13,148 bases of DNA from Holophagales bacterium (GTDB lineage Bacteria; Acidobacteriota; Holophagae; Holophagales; Holophagaceae), in NCBI GenBank assembly GCA_031256155.1, contig JAIRRD010000038.1, positions 1-13,148 on the forward strand. Direction: 5' to 3'. Below, in pieces: positions 1 to 7,106 of the stretch. Under the pieces are notes generated by a model. The model made no database searches, was not told the origin of the DNA, and worked only from the letters and a program-made list of their open reading frames with translations. Made by a program: the position numbers and the translations under genes. Numbering within the stretch: the first letter of the stretch is position 1; each line of letters begins with the position of its first letter.

Positions 1-38
1 TTTTACTTGTGGAGCATTGTTATGCTCCACAAGTAAAA
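1..38. repeat. Perfect 17-bp palindrome at the window edge
   Basis: Positions 1-17 are the exact reverse complement of 22-38, with a 4-base loop (TGTT, 18-21). The arm starts TTTTACTTG and ends in GGAGCAT. It lies 65 bp downstream of the stop codon of the minus-strand gene that ends at 103. The palindrome begins with TTTT and ends with AAAA, so it has no T-tract after the stem on the plus strand; on the minus strand the following bases are outside the window. This order is the opposite of a classical intrinsic terminator, so a palindromic repeat or small mobile element is at least as likely. It may extend beyond the window. Confidence 0.8.
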
Positions 39-102
39 CAACTATACTCTCCAAACATAGGCTTGTCAAACAATAAATATTGCCGCAATTATTAGGTGAG
101 GT

Positions 103-2208
103 TTATTTCAGATGAGTATTCATAGCGGTATCTTTTAACATGGTTTCAGCCCTTTCCCACGCTAACTGTATTTTCCCTTCCTTAACTTTATTTTTATCCC
201 ATCGATATCTTGTCCTACAGGCGAGAATTACAGCTTCCCAGTCTTTGGCCATCTCAGCTTGGTTTAGATATTTGGTAAAGACCACCTCTGGCATCGGAGC
301 CTCTATTGCAGCAAAATAGTATTCAGGCGAGTACCAGAAAACTGAATCCTTTAGTAAGGAATACCAGTCAATGGAGAATTTGTCGGGTTCAAGGTCTTCC
401 CAACGGCTCAAGTTCAACCAAGGATTTCTAAAGGAGCTAATAGGGGTATCATTGATTCGTAATAGATCCTCTGCAATTACTCTTGATGCAAGACGGTACC
501 ATTCATCTTTGTTTTTCATTTTGGAAAATGCCTCTAAAGAAGGTGGTGTATGAGTTCGACTGTGACATCTGAGGAGGCTATTTTCCAGTTCTTCATCTGG
601 CAGAAACTTGGAAGCATCAGTACAGTAAATATCAATAGCATCAAGATTGTCGGGGTTTTCTTTTACAAACTGCTTGAGTATTAGGAAATTTGCTTGATCT
701 ATTTCAAAAATTATCGCGAAGAGTTCGTCAAGAATCTTTGCATTATAGCTTGATTCACCATCCACTGGCAAGATTGAACCAGATGCAACATGGGAGCCAG
801 CATTATAAACCAACCAAGAATTTCTTGAGAAAGAATTGTTTCGTGTCAAAGATGAATACACTTTTTTTTGTTGTAAGGTATAAACAACCTTATTAAAGAT
901 ATTTTCGTCAATATTATGGATTAATGAGATGCCGTTAAACGGCTTGATATTTTTTATTGATGGAGGTAGTTCCAATAATGAATCAATCCGAACTCTATTA
1001 ATTTGAGGAATATCATCAAGGTTCTGTTCTTTAAAGGTACCAGGCTTTTTAATATCTATCACAAATTGTGACCACCTTGCATCAATTAGGTTCTTTGTAT
1101 CTTCCAAGTGTTTTTCAAGTTCCAAGTAACGATGATACTGAATCAATAGTCTGGCTTTATCCATCGCAAATGAAACAAAGAAATGTCCGAAAACATCATC
1201 CAAACGAGGATCTTTCTCTAACATCCATTCAGTAGCTTCATCCAAGAGATGGAATGCTTTATCCGTTGTATTTTTATCACTATATCTTGCTTGGTTACGT
1301 GCAAGATCGAGTACAACATCGTGAATAAAATCATCAGACATGAAAGTATCAGTACCTTTGGGAAAATTTAACTCTCGTAAAAAACTTGTTAAAGGCGTTG
1401 GGTTTCTTTTTAATGAATTAAAAAGAAACCAATACCTGTACAAAAGCTGTACCGACAGTGGTCTTTGTTTTATGTTTTTCTCAATTAACCGCACATAATC
1501 GTTTAGGAGTAACTGAAATTCTGAATTATCTGACAGTATTTGTGCCTTGCGTAATTCCCCAAGATTGATGCGTGAAAGGTTTGCAGTTAATCCAATCGTC
1601 ATCCATTCCATCGCTTCTGAACTTACAAGTAATTTTAATGCTTTGAGAAAGGAAGGCAGAGCATCATCTTTACGGTTGACGGATGCAAAATTCTGCGTCT
1701 TAGGTGGAAATGTTTGATTCTTCAGATCTTGTAATGTTAAAGTGAATAACTTGCTGATTGCCTCTTGATTATATGGGTTTAAGGCTAAAAACTCCTCCAA
1801 ACGTTCTTTAGTAGGTTTCCATCCTAAGTTTCTAAGTCGCTGTGAAATATCTACATTCGAATTAATGTCGCAGGGAAACTGAGTAGAATTGCCATTAAAA
1901 TACAAAACAAACATGGCATGATTTTTACTATAATTAAGTTGAAGCAAATCACAACACACTTCATATTGTGATTCATCTAGTTCATAATACAATAGATCAT
2001 CATATCCTAGAGAACGTCTTACATAATTCTGTGCCTCTCTATTGCTTTGATCGTGCTTGCCTCCTATGTAATAAATCACAGCCATCTTTTCAGCATCAAC
2101 TTCTGCTTTACTTATAACAAAAGAAGGCACAAGGAGTGCATTCTGGGCACTTAGGCTAACAGTTGTTGTTAAGAAAAGAAATAACGTGTGGACAAACACT
2201 CTAATCAT
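103..2208 (-). CDS. Secreted 701-aa protein of unknown function
   Basis: I do not recognise a family. The first 22 residues (MIRVFVHTLFLFLTTTVSLS then AQ) form a typical Sec signal peptide, with likely cleavage after LSA, so the protein is periplasmic, exported or surface-exposed. Residues about 35-110 alternate short hydrophobic strands and helices (AVIYYIGGKHDQSNREAQ, then HAMFVLYFNG). This could be a thioredoxin-like fold without a CXXC motif, which is my inference only. A TPR-like phrase follows (LEEFLALNPYNQEAI), and the rest is largely helical with many aromatic and charged residues. No transmembrane segment is seen after the signal. The start is ATG with AAAAGGG four bases upstream. 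A good sigma-70 promoter lies about 145 bp upstream. It appears monocistronic; the next gene upstream ends at 2517. The region is AT-rich compared with metG. Confidence 0.8.
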   Translation of the reverse strand: MIRVFVHTLFLFLTTTVSLSAQNALLVPSFVISKAEVDAEKMAVIYYIGGKHDQSNREAQNYVRRSLGYDDLLYYELDESQYEVCCDLLQLNYSKNHAMFVLYFNGNSTQFPCDINSNVDISQRLRNLGWKPTKERLEEFLALNPYNQEAISKLFTLTLQDLKNQTFPPKTQNFASVNRKDDALPSFLKALKLLVSSEAMEWMTIGLTANLSRINLGELRKAQILSDNSEFQLLLNDYVRLIEKNIKQRPLSVQLLYRYWFLFNSLKRNPTPLTSFLRELNFPKGTDTFMSDDFIHDVVLDLARNQARYSDKNTTDKAFHLLDEATEWMLEKDPRLDDVFGHFFVSFAMDKARLLIQYHRYLELEKHLEDTKNLIDARWSQFVIDIKKPGTFKEQNLDDIPQINRVRIDSLLELPPSIKNIKPFNGISLIHNIDENIFNKVVYTLQQKKVYSSLTRNNSFSRNSWLVYNAGSHVASGSILPVDGESSYNAKILDELFAIIFEIDQANFLILKQFVKENPDNLDAIDIYCTDASKFLPDEELENSLLRCHSRTHTPPSLEAFSKMKNKDEWYRLASRVIAEDLLRINDTPISSFRNPWLNLSRWEDLEPDKFSIDWYSLLKDSVFWYSPEYYFAAIEAPMPEVVFTKYLNQAEMAKDWEAVILACRTRYRWDKNKVKEGKIQLAWERAETMLKDTAMNTHLK

Positions 2209-2268
2209 AGAACCCTTTTAAGAACATGTCATTAAAAAAATAGCTTGAATTAAGAGAGTGTTGCATTT

Positions 2269-2341
2269 TGGGATTATAATCGTTCCAGTATCTGCGAAAA
2301 CACTCATAAAAAACAGCATTACATAATCCCATTTTGATACT
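2269..2341 (-). promoter_or_regulatory. Interleaved inverted repeats in the predicted leader RNA
   Basis: In minus-strand order the leader contains AGTATC (2341-2336), TGGGATTAT (2331-2323), GATACT (2292-2287) and ATAATCCCA (2277-2269). The first pairs with the third (6 bp) and the second with the fourth (9 bp), giving an A-B-A'-B' order. The two stems are therefore either a pseudoknot or mutually exclusive folds. The block begins just after the predicted transcription start and ends about 60 nt before the start codon. No known riboswitch is recognised, and chance is possible because the region is AT-rich. Confidence 0.35.
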
Positions 2342-2353
2342 CTACAAAAATTC

Positions 2354-2382
2354 ATGATACAATACCTCAAAACAGATGTCAA
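2354..2382 (-). promoter_or_regulatory. Sigma-70 promoter for the 701-aa secreted protein gene
   Basis: On the minus strand TTGACA (2382-2377) matches the -35 consensus exactly. It is followed by a 17-bp spacer and TATCAT (2359-2354), a 5/6 match to TATAAT. The predicted start of transcription is near 2347, leaving a leader of roughly 139 nt before the ATG at 2208. The spacing and hexamers are close to ideal. This is the best sigma-70-type promoter seen in the window. Confidence 0.75.
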
Positions 2383-2481
2383 TCCTTTTCTTGGGGCCCA
2401 CCTCTTTTCAAGCACGTTCATTGCCACCCCCACTCGCGCCGCCTCTTCTGGACATCATCTCTGGATACAGCCATTTCGCTT

Positions 2482-2505
2482 GTATTGCTTGTAGGCGAGC
2501 AATAC
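2482..2505 (-). terminator. Weak hairpin just after the exonuclease III gene
   Basis: GTATTGCT (2482-2489) is the reverse complement of AGCAATAC (2498-2505), with an 8-base loop, starting 11 bp after the stop codon of the nuclease gene. No T-tract follows on the minus strand, so an intrinsic terminator is only a possibility. Its position at the end of the metG operon is the main argument for it. Confidence 0.3.
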
Positions 2506-2516
2506 GCAGTCAATTT

Positions 2517-3308
2517 TCATACTGAATCGCCTTTTTTCAGACACAAACTTATCGGGCAGTGGTCAGAACCATGGATTTCACTGTGGATAGCTGTGTCTTC
2601 TATTTGTTTCGCAAGTGATTGAGTTACCAGAAATAAGTCTATTCTCCATCCCACGTTTCGCTCCCTTGCTCCGCCGCGCTGTGTCCACCAGGTGTAAAGG
2701 CCCGGGACGGTAGGATTGCGTTCGCGGAGTATGTCCACGAGACCGGCGCTCAAATATCCCTGGAAATCCTCTCTTTCTTCCGGTGTAAAGCCTGGGTTCT
2801 TTGTGTTGTCTTTTGGACGCGCTAAATCAATTTCCTGCGGGGCAACGTTCATGTCACCCACAAGTATCACTTCGTTTTTTGCCGTGTGCTCCGCTCTTAC
2901 GCAATCAGCCAGAGCTTTGGCAAAAGTCCGCTTATACTGCAGGCGCGCTAAACCAGTACTGGCGTTGGGAAAATAACCCCCGATTAAAGTCAGGCTGCCT
3001 TTTCTGCTTATGATTATACGGCCTTCCACATCATAGTCCTGGATTCCCATACCGCGCTGATGCTTCCAGGCACTACCATGCTTTGTCAGTGTTGCTGATC
3101 CCGCGTACCCTTTTTTTGAGCTGGCGGGAAACCAACATACTTCATACGCGCTTTCGAGAGCTTTTCTGACTGAGAGGTCTATCTCATCCCACTCGCACCG
3201 GATTTCCTGAAGACACAGCACGTCCGGGTCTGTGGCCTCCAGCCAATCCATAAACCCCTTTTTCAGAGCCGCACGGAATCCGTTTACATTCCATGAGAAA
3301 AAACGCAT
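2517..3308 (-). CDS. xth: Exonuclease III family AP endonuclease
   Basis: This is a 263-residue enzyme of the exonuclease III / APE1 family. These enzymes cut DNA 5' to abasic sites and trim 3' blocked ends in base excision repair. The metal- and phosphate-binding residues are in place: FFSWNVNGFRA at the N-terminus (N7), LCLQE with E35, GDMNVAP with D152 and N154, the YTWW and WRIDLFLV segments, and GSDHCPI with H250 at the C-terminus. The length matches the bacterial family. I choose the ATG at 3308 because the protein then begins directly with the first beta strand and has TACGGAGG four bases upstream. An in-frame start at 3380 would add 24 unrelated residues and overlap the previous gene. 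It is the third gene of the metG operon, 14 bp after the SRPBCC-like gene. Confidence 0.95.
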   Translation of the reverse strand: MRFFSWNVNGFRAALKKGFMDWLEATDPDVLCLQEIRCEWDEIDLSVRKALESAYEVCWFPASSKKGYAGSATLTKHGSAWKHQRGMGIQDYDVEGRIIISRKGSLTLIGGYFPNASTGLARLQYKRTFAKALADCVRAEHTAKNEVILVGDMNVAPQEIDLARPKDNTKNPGFTPEEREDFQGYLSAGLVDILRERNPTVPGLYTWWTQRGGARERNVGWRIDLFLVTQSLAKQIEDTAIHSEIHGSDHCPISLCLKKGDSV

Positions 3309-3322
3309 TGAGCCTCCGTAAG

Positions 3323-3667
3323 TTAAGGCAGTGACGATACAAAGCGCTCCCAAATATGTTCGCTCTTTATGCGCCACCATCCCATCAGGAGAATTACGGG
3401 CCAGCCACTGAAGCGGTTTCGGTAGGTGAGCAGCAGGCGGCCGTTGGCTGGCTCTGCAATGTACCGCGCTTCCTCACGCACTCCGAATTTGTGAATACGG
3501 CACAGAACTTCAAGGCGCTCGCCGTCTTCGACTATTTCCGGGGATGCTGTGCGATGGCGCGGGTGCCATTGGCTGTAGTTCTGCCCGTTCAAAAGAGCTT
3601 CACGCACCAGAGCTAAGGGGGCGTTGGTGTCCCGCACAAGTTCAAAATGCCAGACGGGATGTATCAC
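3323..3667 (-). CDS. Short SRPBCC-like protein, co-translated with metG
   Basis: This 114-residue protein resembles the SRPBCC / polyketide-cyclase (START-like) superfamily of small hydrophobic-ligand binding folds. It has an opening strand (HPVWHFELVRDTNAP), a helix with ALVREALLNG, the phrase YSQWHP, then strands ending RLLLTYRNRFSG. The last helix reads HIWERFVSS. Family members are usually 140-150 residues, so the strands between RNRFSG and the final helix appear shortened, and I cannot exclude an internal deletion. The start is GTG at 3667 and overlaps the metG stop (GTGA), implying translational coupling. The stop lies 14 bp before the nuclease gene. No ligand or partner is indicated. 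Family assignment is moderate and function is unknown. Confidence 0.6.
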   Translation of the reverse strand: MIHPVWHFELVRDTNAPLALVREALLNGQNYSQWHPRHRTASPEIVEDGERLEVLCRIHKFGVREEARYIAEPANGRLLLTYRNRFSGWPVILLMGWWRIKSEHIWERFVSSLP

Positions 3668-5628
3668 TTGACGATAAATCCGGGCTGAGCATCATCTGAG
3701 GGGGCGATTAAGTAGGGCTTGGATGTGTTGTCGGATGCGCACAGGAGCATTCCGTGACTTTCAATCCCCATGAGCTTTCTGGGGGCTAGATTGGCCACTA
3801 CAACTACCTTCCTTCCGGTCAACTGATCCGGCTCATATGCCTTTCCTATACCGCCGACGATTGTTCGTTTTTCCAGACCTATGTCAACCTTCATCCTTAT
3901 GAGCTTGTCGCTCTTGGGAACTCGCTCTGCTTCGAGAATCAGGCCAATTCTGAGGTCTGTTTTGCAAAAAGTGTCGTAATCTGTGGTCTCGCGCAGCTCG
4001 GGTACGTCCAATTTTGATGCTGGAAGCTGAGGGGGCTGCTGCTTTTCAATTTCAGCTATTGCGGTGTCTTTATCAATTCTGGCAAATAGTGGTCTGGGGT
4101 CTTTGACCGGGCCTGGGGCGGGTTCGTCAAAATTTATATCCGCAAATCGCTGATTTTCAACTCTGCCCGGAAGTCCAAGAGATTCCCACAGCAGTTGGCA
4201 CATGTCAGGCATCACGGGTGCCGCCAGAACGGCTGTCATCCGCAGGGCGCGGTACAATTGAGCCAATACTGTATCCAACTTGACTGAGTTGGATGCGTCC
4301 TTTGCCAGATTCCAGGGCTCGGACTTTACGATATAACTGTCCAAGGCTCTGAGTGTCCCCCACAGATACTCCAGCGCACCGCTGAAGTTGTTTTGCTCCA
4401 TGCGGGCCAGGTATTCAGATGGTGTATTGCCTATTAAATCCTTGATTTCACTGTCAGCCGTATCCCAGGCGGCAGGTACCGGAACTGCGCCGGATCGGTA
4501 CTTGTGAAGCATACTGATAGAACGGCTGGCGAGATTGCCTAAGCCATTTGCTAAATCAGCGTTCAGACGTTCCATAAAGCCCTCGAATGTAAAACTGCGG
4601 TCATGGCCGATTTGCATATCCCGCAGCATGAAATACCTGGCAGCACTATGGCCGAAGTGAAGCAGTTCCCTTGGCCTCACTATGTTGCCCAGCGACTTGC
4701 TAATTTTTGTATCGCCCATGAGCCACCAGCCGTGAGCCAAAATGCTCTGGGGCAGTTGCTGGCGAACTCTCTCCGGCAGTTCGCCGTTGAGGTCATCGCT
4801 CTCTTTACGGAAGATGGACATCAGGAAAGCAGGCCAATAGACGGCGTGGAAACGTAAAATATCCTTGCCGACCACTTGTATTTGCGGCGGCCAATAACCG
4901 TCTCTGCAAGCACTCATGTAGCTCAGCAGGGCATCAAACCATACGTAAACTACATGTTCTTCATCCCCTGGCACAGGAATACCCCATGTAATGGAAGTCC
5001 GGCTGATTGAGAGGTCTTGTAGATTGCCTCTCTCGCCATTGGGTGCGACAAACTGTTTGACTTCATTCAGTCGGAAATCCGGTTTGACAAATTCCGGATA
5101 GCGGTCAAAGAGCTGAATCAGCCAGTTCTCATAGGCTGAGAGGCGAAAGAAGTAACTGGCTTCTTTCAGCGTGGTCAATGTATGAGCCAAGCCCTGTGCT
5201 TGCAGTTCTTTGGCCTGCATTTCTGTAACGAAAGCTTCATCGGAAACGCTGTAGAGACCTTCGTACTCGGCTTTATATATATCACCTTTCGCAGATAATT
5301 CCCTGAAACGGCGCTGAACAAGTTCTATGTGTGATTTATGTGTAGTTCTGACAAAGTGATCCTGTGTCAACTCCATTTGTTTCCATAGATTTTCAAAATT
5401 CGGCGCAACTTCATCCACCAATTGCCGGGGCTTTATACCGCGCTCAGCGGCGGTTTTTTCTATTTTCTGGCCGTGTTCATCCGTACCGGTCAAAAAGTAA
5501 ACATCCTCCCCCAACATGCGGTGATGCCGCGCCAGTACATCCACTAAAACAGTGGTATATGTATGGCCGATATGCGGCTGGTCGTTCACATAGTACATTG
5601 GGGTGGTGATAAAAAACCGCTTGGACAC
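3664..5628 (-). CDS. metG: Methionyl-tRNA synthetase with C-terminal tRNA-binding domain
   Basis: This 654-residue cytoplasmic enzyme charges tRNA-Met with methionine for translation. The class I signatures are clear: PHIGH at residues 18-22 within TPMYYVNDQPHIGHTYTT, and KISKS at 308-312 followed by LGNIV. The connective insert reads YEGLYSVSDEAFVTEMQAK; the cysteines of the zinc knuckle are absent (S and D instead), as in zinc-free bacterial forms. The anticodon-binding helical domain follows. Residues about 545-654 are an EMAP/Trbp111-type tRNA-binding domain (DYDTFCKTDLRIG to the end), common in bacterial MetG. The start is GTG with GGAGGG just upstream. It is the first gene of an operon with the SRPBCC-like and exonuclease III genes. 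A palindrome lies 21 bp upstream of the start; no T-box is seen. Confidence 0.97.
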   Translation of the reverse strand: MSKRFFITTPMYYVNDQPHIGHTYTTVLVDVLARHHRMLGEDVYFLTGTDEHGQKIEKTAAERGIKPRQLVDEVAPNFENLWKQMELTQDHFVRTTHKSHIELVQRRFRELSAKGDIYKAEYEGLYSVSDEAFVTEMQAKELQAQGLAHTLTTLKEASYFFRLSAYENWLIQLFDRYPEFVKPDFRLNEVKQFVAPNGERGNLQDLSISRTSITWGIPVPGDEEHVVYVWFDALLSYMSACRDGYWPPQIQVVGKDILRFHAVYWPAFLMSIFRKESDDLNGELPERVRQQLPQSILAHGWWLMGDTKISKSLGNIVRPRELLHFGHSAARYFMLRDMQIGHDRSFTFEGFMERLNADLANGLGNLASRSISMLHKYRSGAVPVPAAWDTADSEIKDLIGNTPSEYLARMEQNNFSGALEYLWGTLRALDSYIVKSEPWNLAKDASNSVKLDTVLAQLYRALRMTAVLAAPVMPDMCQLLWESLGLPGRVENQRFADINFDEPAPGPVKDPRPLFARIDKDTAIAEIEKQQPPQLPASKLDVPELRETTDYDTFCKTDLRIGLILEAERVPKSDKLIRMKVDIGLEKRTIVGGIGKAYEPDQLTGRKVVVVANLAPRKLMGIESHGMLLCASDNTSKPYLIAPSDDAQPGFIVK

Positions 5629-5648
5629 AGTCCCTCCAAATTACAGTG

Positions 5649-5703
5649 TATAGCGGTTCCATCTCAAAATCGCGTTCTGCGATTTCGGTATGGAACCGCT
5701 ATA
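5649..5703. repeat. Two-tier palindrome with TATAGCGGTT ends, MITE-like
   Basis: The outer arms TATAGCGGTTCCAT (5649-5662) and ATGGAACCGCTATA (5690-5703) are exact reverse complements. A second inner stem, AAATCGC (5667-5673) with GCGATTT (5679-5685), encloses a 5-base loop; a 4x4 mismatch separates the two tiers. The whole 55-bp unit starts and ends in TATA, as expected for an IS630/Tc1-type insertion at TA. Its terminal ten bases are identical to those inside the palindrome at 6760-6809. It sits between divergent metG and the gene at 5798, close to the metG start, so it could also affect metG expression. Confidence 0.75.
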
Positions 5704-5721
5704 AATTTTGCCTTAACAATC

Positions 5722-5737
5722 TGGCATAAAATGTGCT
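5722..5737 (+). promoter_or_regulatory. Candidate sigma-54 promoter
   Basis: The sequence TGGCATAAAATGTGCT has the invariant GG (5723-5724) and GC (5735-5736) separated by exactly 10 bases and matches 9 of 12 defined positions of TGGCACG-N4-TTGCW. Transcription would start near 5748, about 50 bp before the ATG at 5798. The leader includes a small hairpin (CTTGC / GCAAG, 5768-5781) and AAAGGA at 5784-5789 as ribosome binding site. No activator binding site can be identified by eye. Confidence 0.5.
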
Positions 5738-5797
5738 TGTAGGCAAACAGGGAACCACTCATGTGTTCTTGCTTAGGCAAGAGAAAGGAAAACTACC

Positions 5798-6751
5798 ATG
5801 ATAAACTCCCACACGGCACATGTTGCCAAAACCACTTCAGGCAACGCCTTGTCGCCTCTGTCGAAGCCTCAGAGCTTTGCTCACGGAGAACCTTTTTCTA
5901 AAGTGCTGAATATTACTGCGCGGGAGATGTGTAATTCGCAGAAAAACGCTCTCACAGGCGTTGCAAAGGACGGTACGGAAAGAATTGCCGTGCAAAGCCA
6001 CGCCAGCCAAACCGTCCCAGCTAACAATACCAGAAGCTGGGTCGAGACCTGCCATGCGCGAATCAATCAGGGCAAATGTTCATTACCTGCCGAGGCGGCA
6101 GGGACGGAATCGCCTACAGCGGTGTGGCATGACTTTTATCCGGAGTTCGAAGGCCCCAGGGTCTTGAAGACAGACGAGGGCTGCGATGGATATGCGTGGG
6201 AAGAAGTTTGCATGGAGATGTGCAGGTGGGGAAATGTTGTCCCGTTGGGACACTGGTATGCAATTAATGACCCACTCGCCTTTATCCGGAGCCACTCCCC
6301 CTATTCTGGATCGCTCTCAGACGCGGCTATCAGGATAAGTCCCCCGACAACGAAAGATATAGACAAAGCATTGGAAATGCTCAGGGACTATATAGAGCAT
6401 TGGACGGCGTGGAACGAAGGACGATACGAACCCTCGCCTAACAGACCCCCAAATGAATATCAATGGCCGTCCAGAATGATTATCTACGGGGAGATGGTGC
6501 AGAACGACGATGGAGAGTGGGTTGGTGTCGGGCCGGGTTTCGAAGTGAACATTGAGGACGGCGAAACTCTGCGGGATGCGCTTCGTCGAATCGCACAACC
6601 CTACAGGGAACCTACCGACAAATCCTATTGGGGGGATAATCCCATAATTCAGGATCCAGGTATCGTGATATTGGAAAGGTGGGAGGACACCATCTCTCGG
6701 CTGATCAGGCAGGGAAGCCCTCCAGAGCAGCAAGAAGCTGCGTCGGCATAG
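5798..6751 (+). CDS. Plus-strand protein of unknown function, 317 aa
   Basis: I do not recognise a family. The ATG has AAAGGA eight bases upstream and a candidate sigma-54 promoter. There is no signal peptide or transmembrane segment. Residues 1-110 are polar, rich in S, T, N, A and H, and probably disordered, with a short phrase (GEPFSKVLNITAREM) that loosely recalls N-termini of flagellar or type III exported proteins; that is a weak impression. Residues about 110-300 look folded and are rich in W, Y, D and E, with several cysteines (GCDGYAWEEVCMEMCRWG), a helix (KDIDKALEMLRDYIEHWTAW) and strands (SRMIIYGEMVQNDDGEWVGV). The end is helical (ERWEDTISRLIRQG). It is the only plus-strand gene, is flanked on both sides by related palindromes, and is GC-richer than most neighbours, which would fit a separate origin. 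Confidence 0.75.
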   Translation: MINSHTAHVAKTTSGNALSPLSKPQSFAHGEPFSKVLNITAREMCNSQKNALTGVAKDGTERIAVQSHASQTVPANNTRSWVETCHARINQGKCSLPAEAAGTESPTAVWHDFYPEFEGPRVLKTDEGCDGYAWEEVCMEMCRWGNVVPLGHWYAINDPLAFIRSHSPYSGSLSDAAIRISPPTTKDIDKALEMLRDYIEHWTAWNEGRYEPSPNRPPNEYQWPSRMIIYGEMVQNDDGEWVGVGPGFEVNIEDGETLRDALRRIAQPYREPTDKSYWGDNPIIQDPGIVILERWEDTISRLIRQGSPPEQQEAASA

Positions 6752-6759
6752 CTTTGGCG

Positions 6760-6809
6760 AACTATATATAGCGGTTTAACTTATTGTAGTTAAACCGCTA
6801 TATATAGTT
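6760..6809. repeat. Perfect 22-bp palindrome, probable IS630-type terminus
   Basis: Positions 6760-6781 are the exact reverse complement of 6788-6809, with a 6-base loop (TATTGT). The arm contains TATATATAGCGGTTTAAC, whose TATAGCGGTT matches the ends of the palindrome at 5649-5703. The right arm includes the TAG stop codon of the truncated IS630 transposase, so the structure lies where the inverted terminal repeat of that element would be. It starts 8 bp after the stop of the convergent gene at 5798-6751 and could act as a shared RNA barrier, but no T-tract follows on either side. Confidence 0.8.
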
Positions 6810-7106
6810 ACAACCACACATTCTTTTCAGAACGGGTGCAGTTGCTTTTTTGATGTAGTTTGCGACTGCATCCATGACTTCATCAAGTGTTTGGAAAAAC
6901 TGGTTGCGTATTGTGTTTCGCTTCAGCCAGTTCCACAGACGCTCCACTGGGTTAAGCTTTGGAGAATGTGAGGGCAAATAGAGTGGCTTGATGTTTGGCG
7001 GTATCTTCAAACCTTTGGAACTATGCCAACCAGCTTGATCCATAATCAAAAAACATCTACGACCATTCAATTTTGCTTTAAGATGCTTAATGTCGTAATC
7101 AGGCAT
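6798..7106 (-). pseudogene. IS630-family transposase, 5'-truncated remnant
   Basis: The frame encodes the last 102 residues of an IS630 (DDE_3, Tc1/mariner-like) transposase. The second catalytic aspartate is seen in LIMDQAGWHSSK (D23 of the fragment), and the diagnostic block LPSHSPKLNPVERLW carries the glutamate (E55). The end, CGCNYI, runs into the palindrome at 6760-6809. The N-terminal helix-turn-helix region and first catalytic aspartate, about two thirds of a normal protein of roughly 330-350 residues, are missing. An in-frame TGA directly precedes the ATG at 7106, and the fragment overlaps the last 8 bp of the ABC ATPase gene. It is therefore a dead relic whose 5' part was lost at or beside the end of the ABC gene. 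It cannot make active transposase alone. Confidence 0.9.

Larger units (their letters stand above)
2209..2516. other. Intergenic region with promoter and leader
   Basis: This stretch of 308 bp separates the xth-family gene from the secreted protein gene. It holds the sigma-70 promoter, the leader with interleaved repeats and a small hairpin at 2482-2505. A 71-codon open frame at 2218-2433 crosses the promoter, has no Shine-Dalgarno and resembles nothing, so I do not call it a gene. I see no other element. Confidence 0.6.
6760..7106 (-). mobile_element. IS630-family element remnant (3' end)
   Basis: The remnant consists of the truncated transposase and its terminal palindrome. Only one end is present; the other boundary is the junction with the ABC ATPase gene near 7099-7107. 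The related palindrome at 5649-5703 is too far from it and lacks transposase sequence. It may be a non-autonomous relative mobilised by the same family. Confidence 0.7.

Noticed and set aside
2218..2433. Minus-strand 71-codon open frame upstream of the secreted protein gene
   Set aside because: It runs across a strong sigma-70 promoter, has no ribosome site and no recognisable composition, so it is most likely non-coding leader and promoter DNA.
2486..5744. Shared 11-mer TGCTTGTAGGC at 2486-2496 and 5734-5744
   Set aside because: Matches of this length are expected by chance in 13 kb and the surroundings differ.
5629..5797. T-box or other riboswitch upstream of metG
   Set aside because: No T-box core sequence or specifier loop is visible; only the palindrome and the divergent promoter are present.
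6760..6809. Classical bidirectional intrinsic terminator between convergent genes
   Set aside because: The stem is long but no T-tract follows on either strand, and its sequence matches the ends of another palindrome, so a mobile-element origin explains it better.
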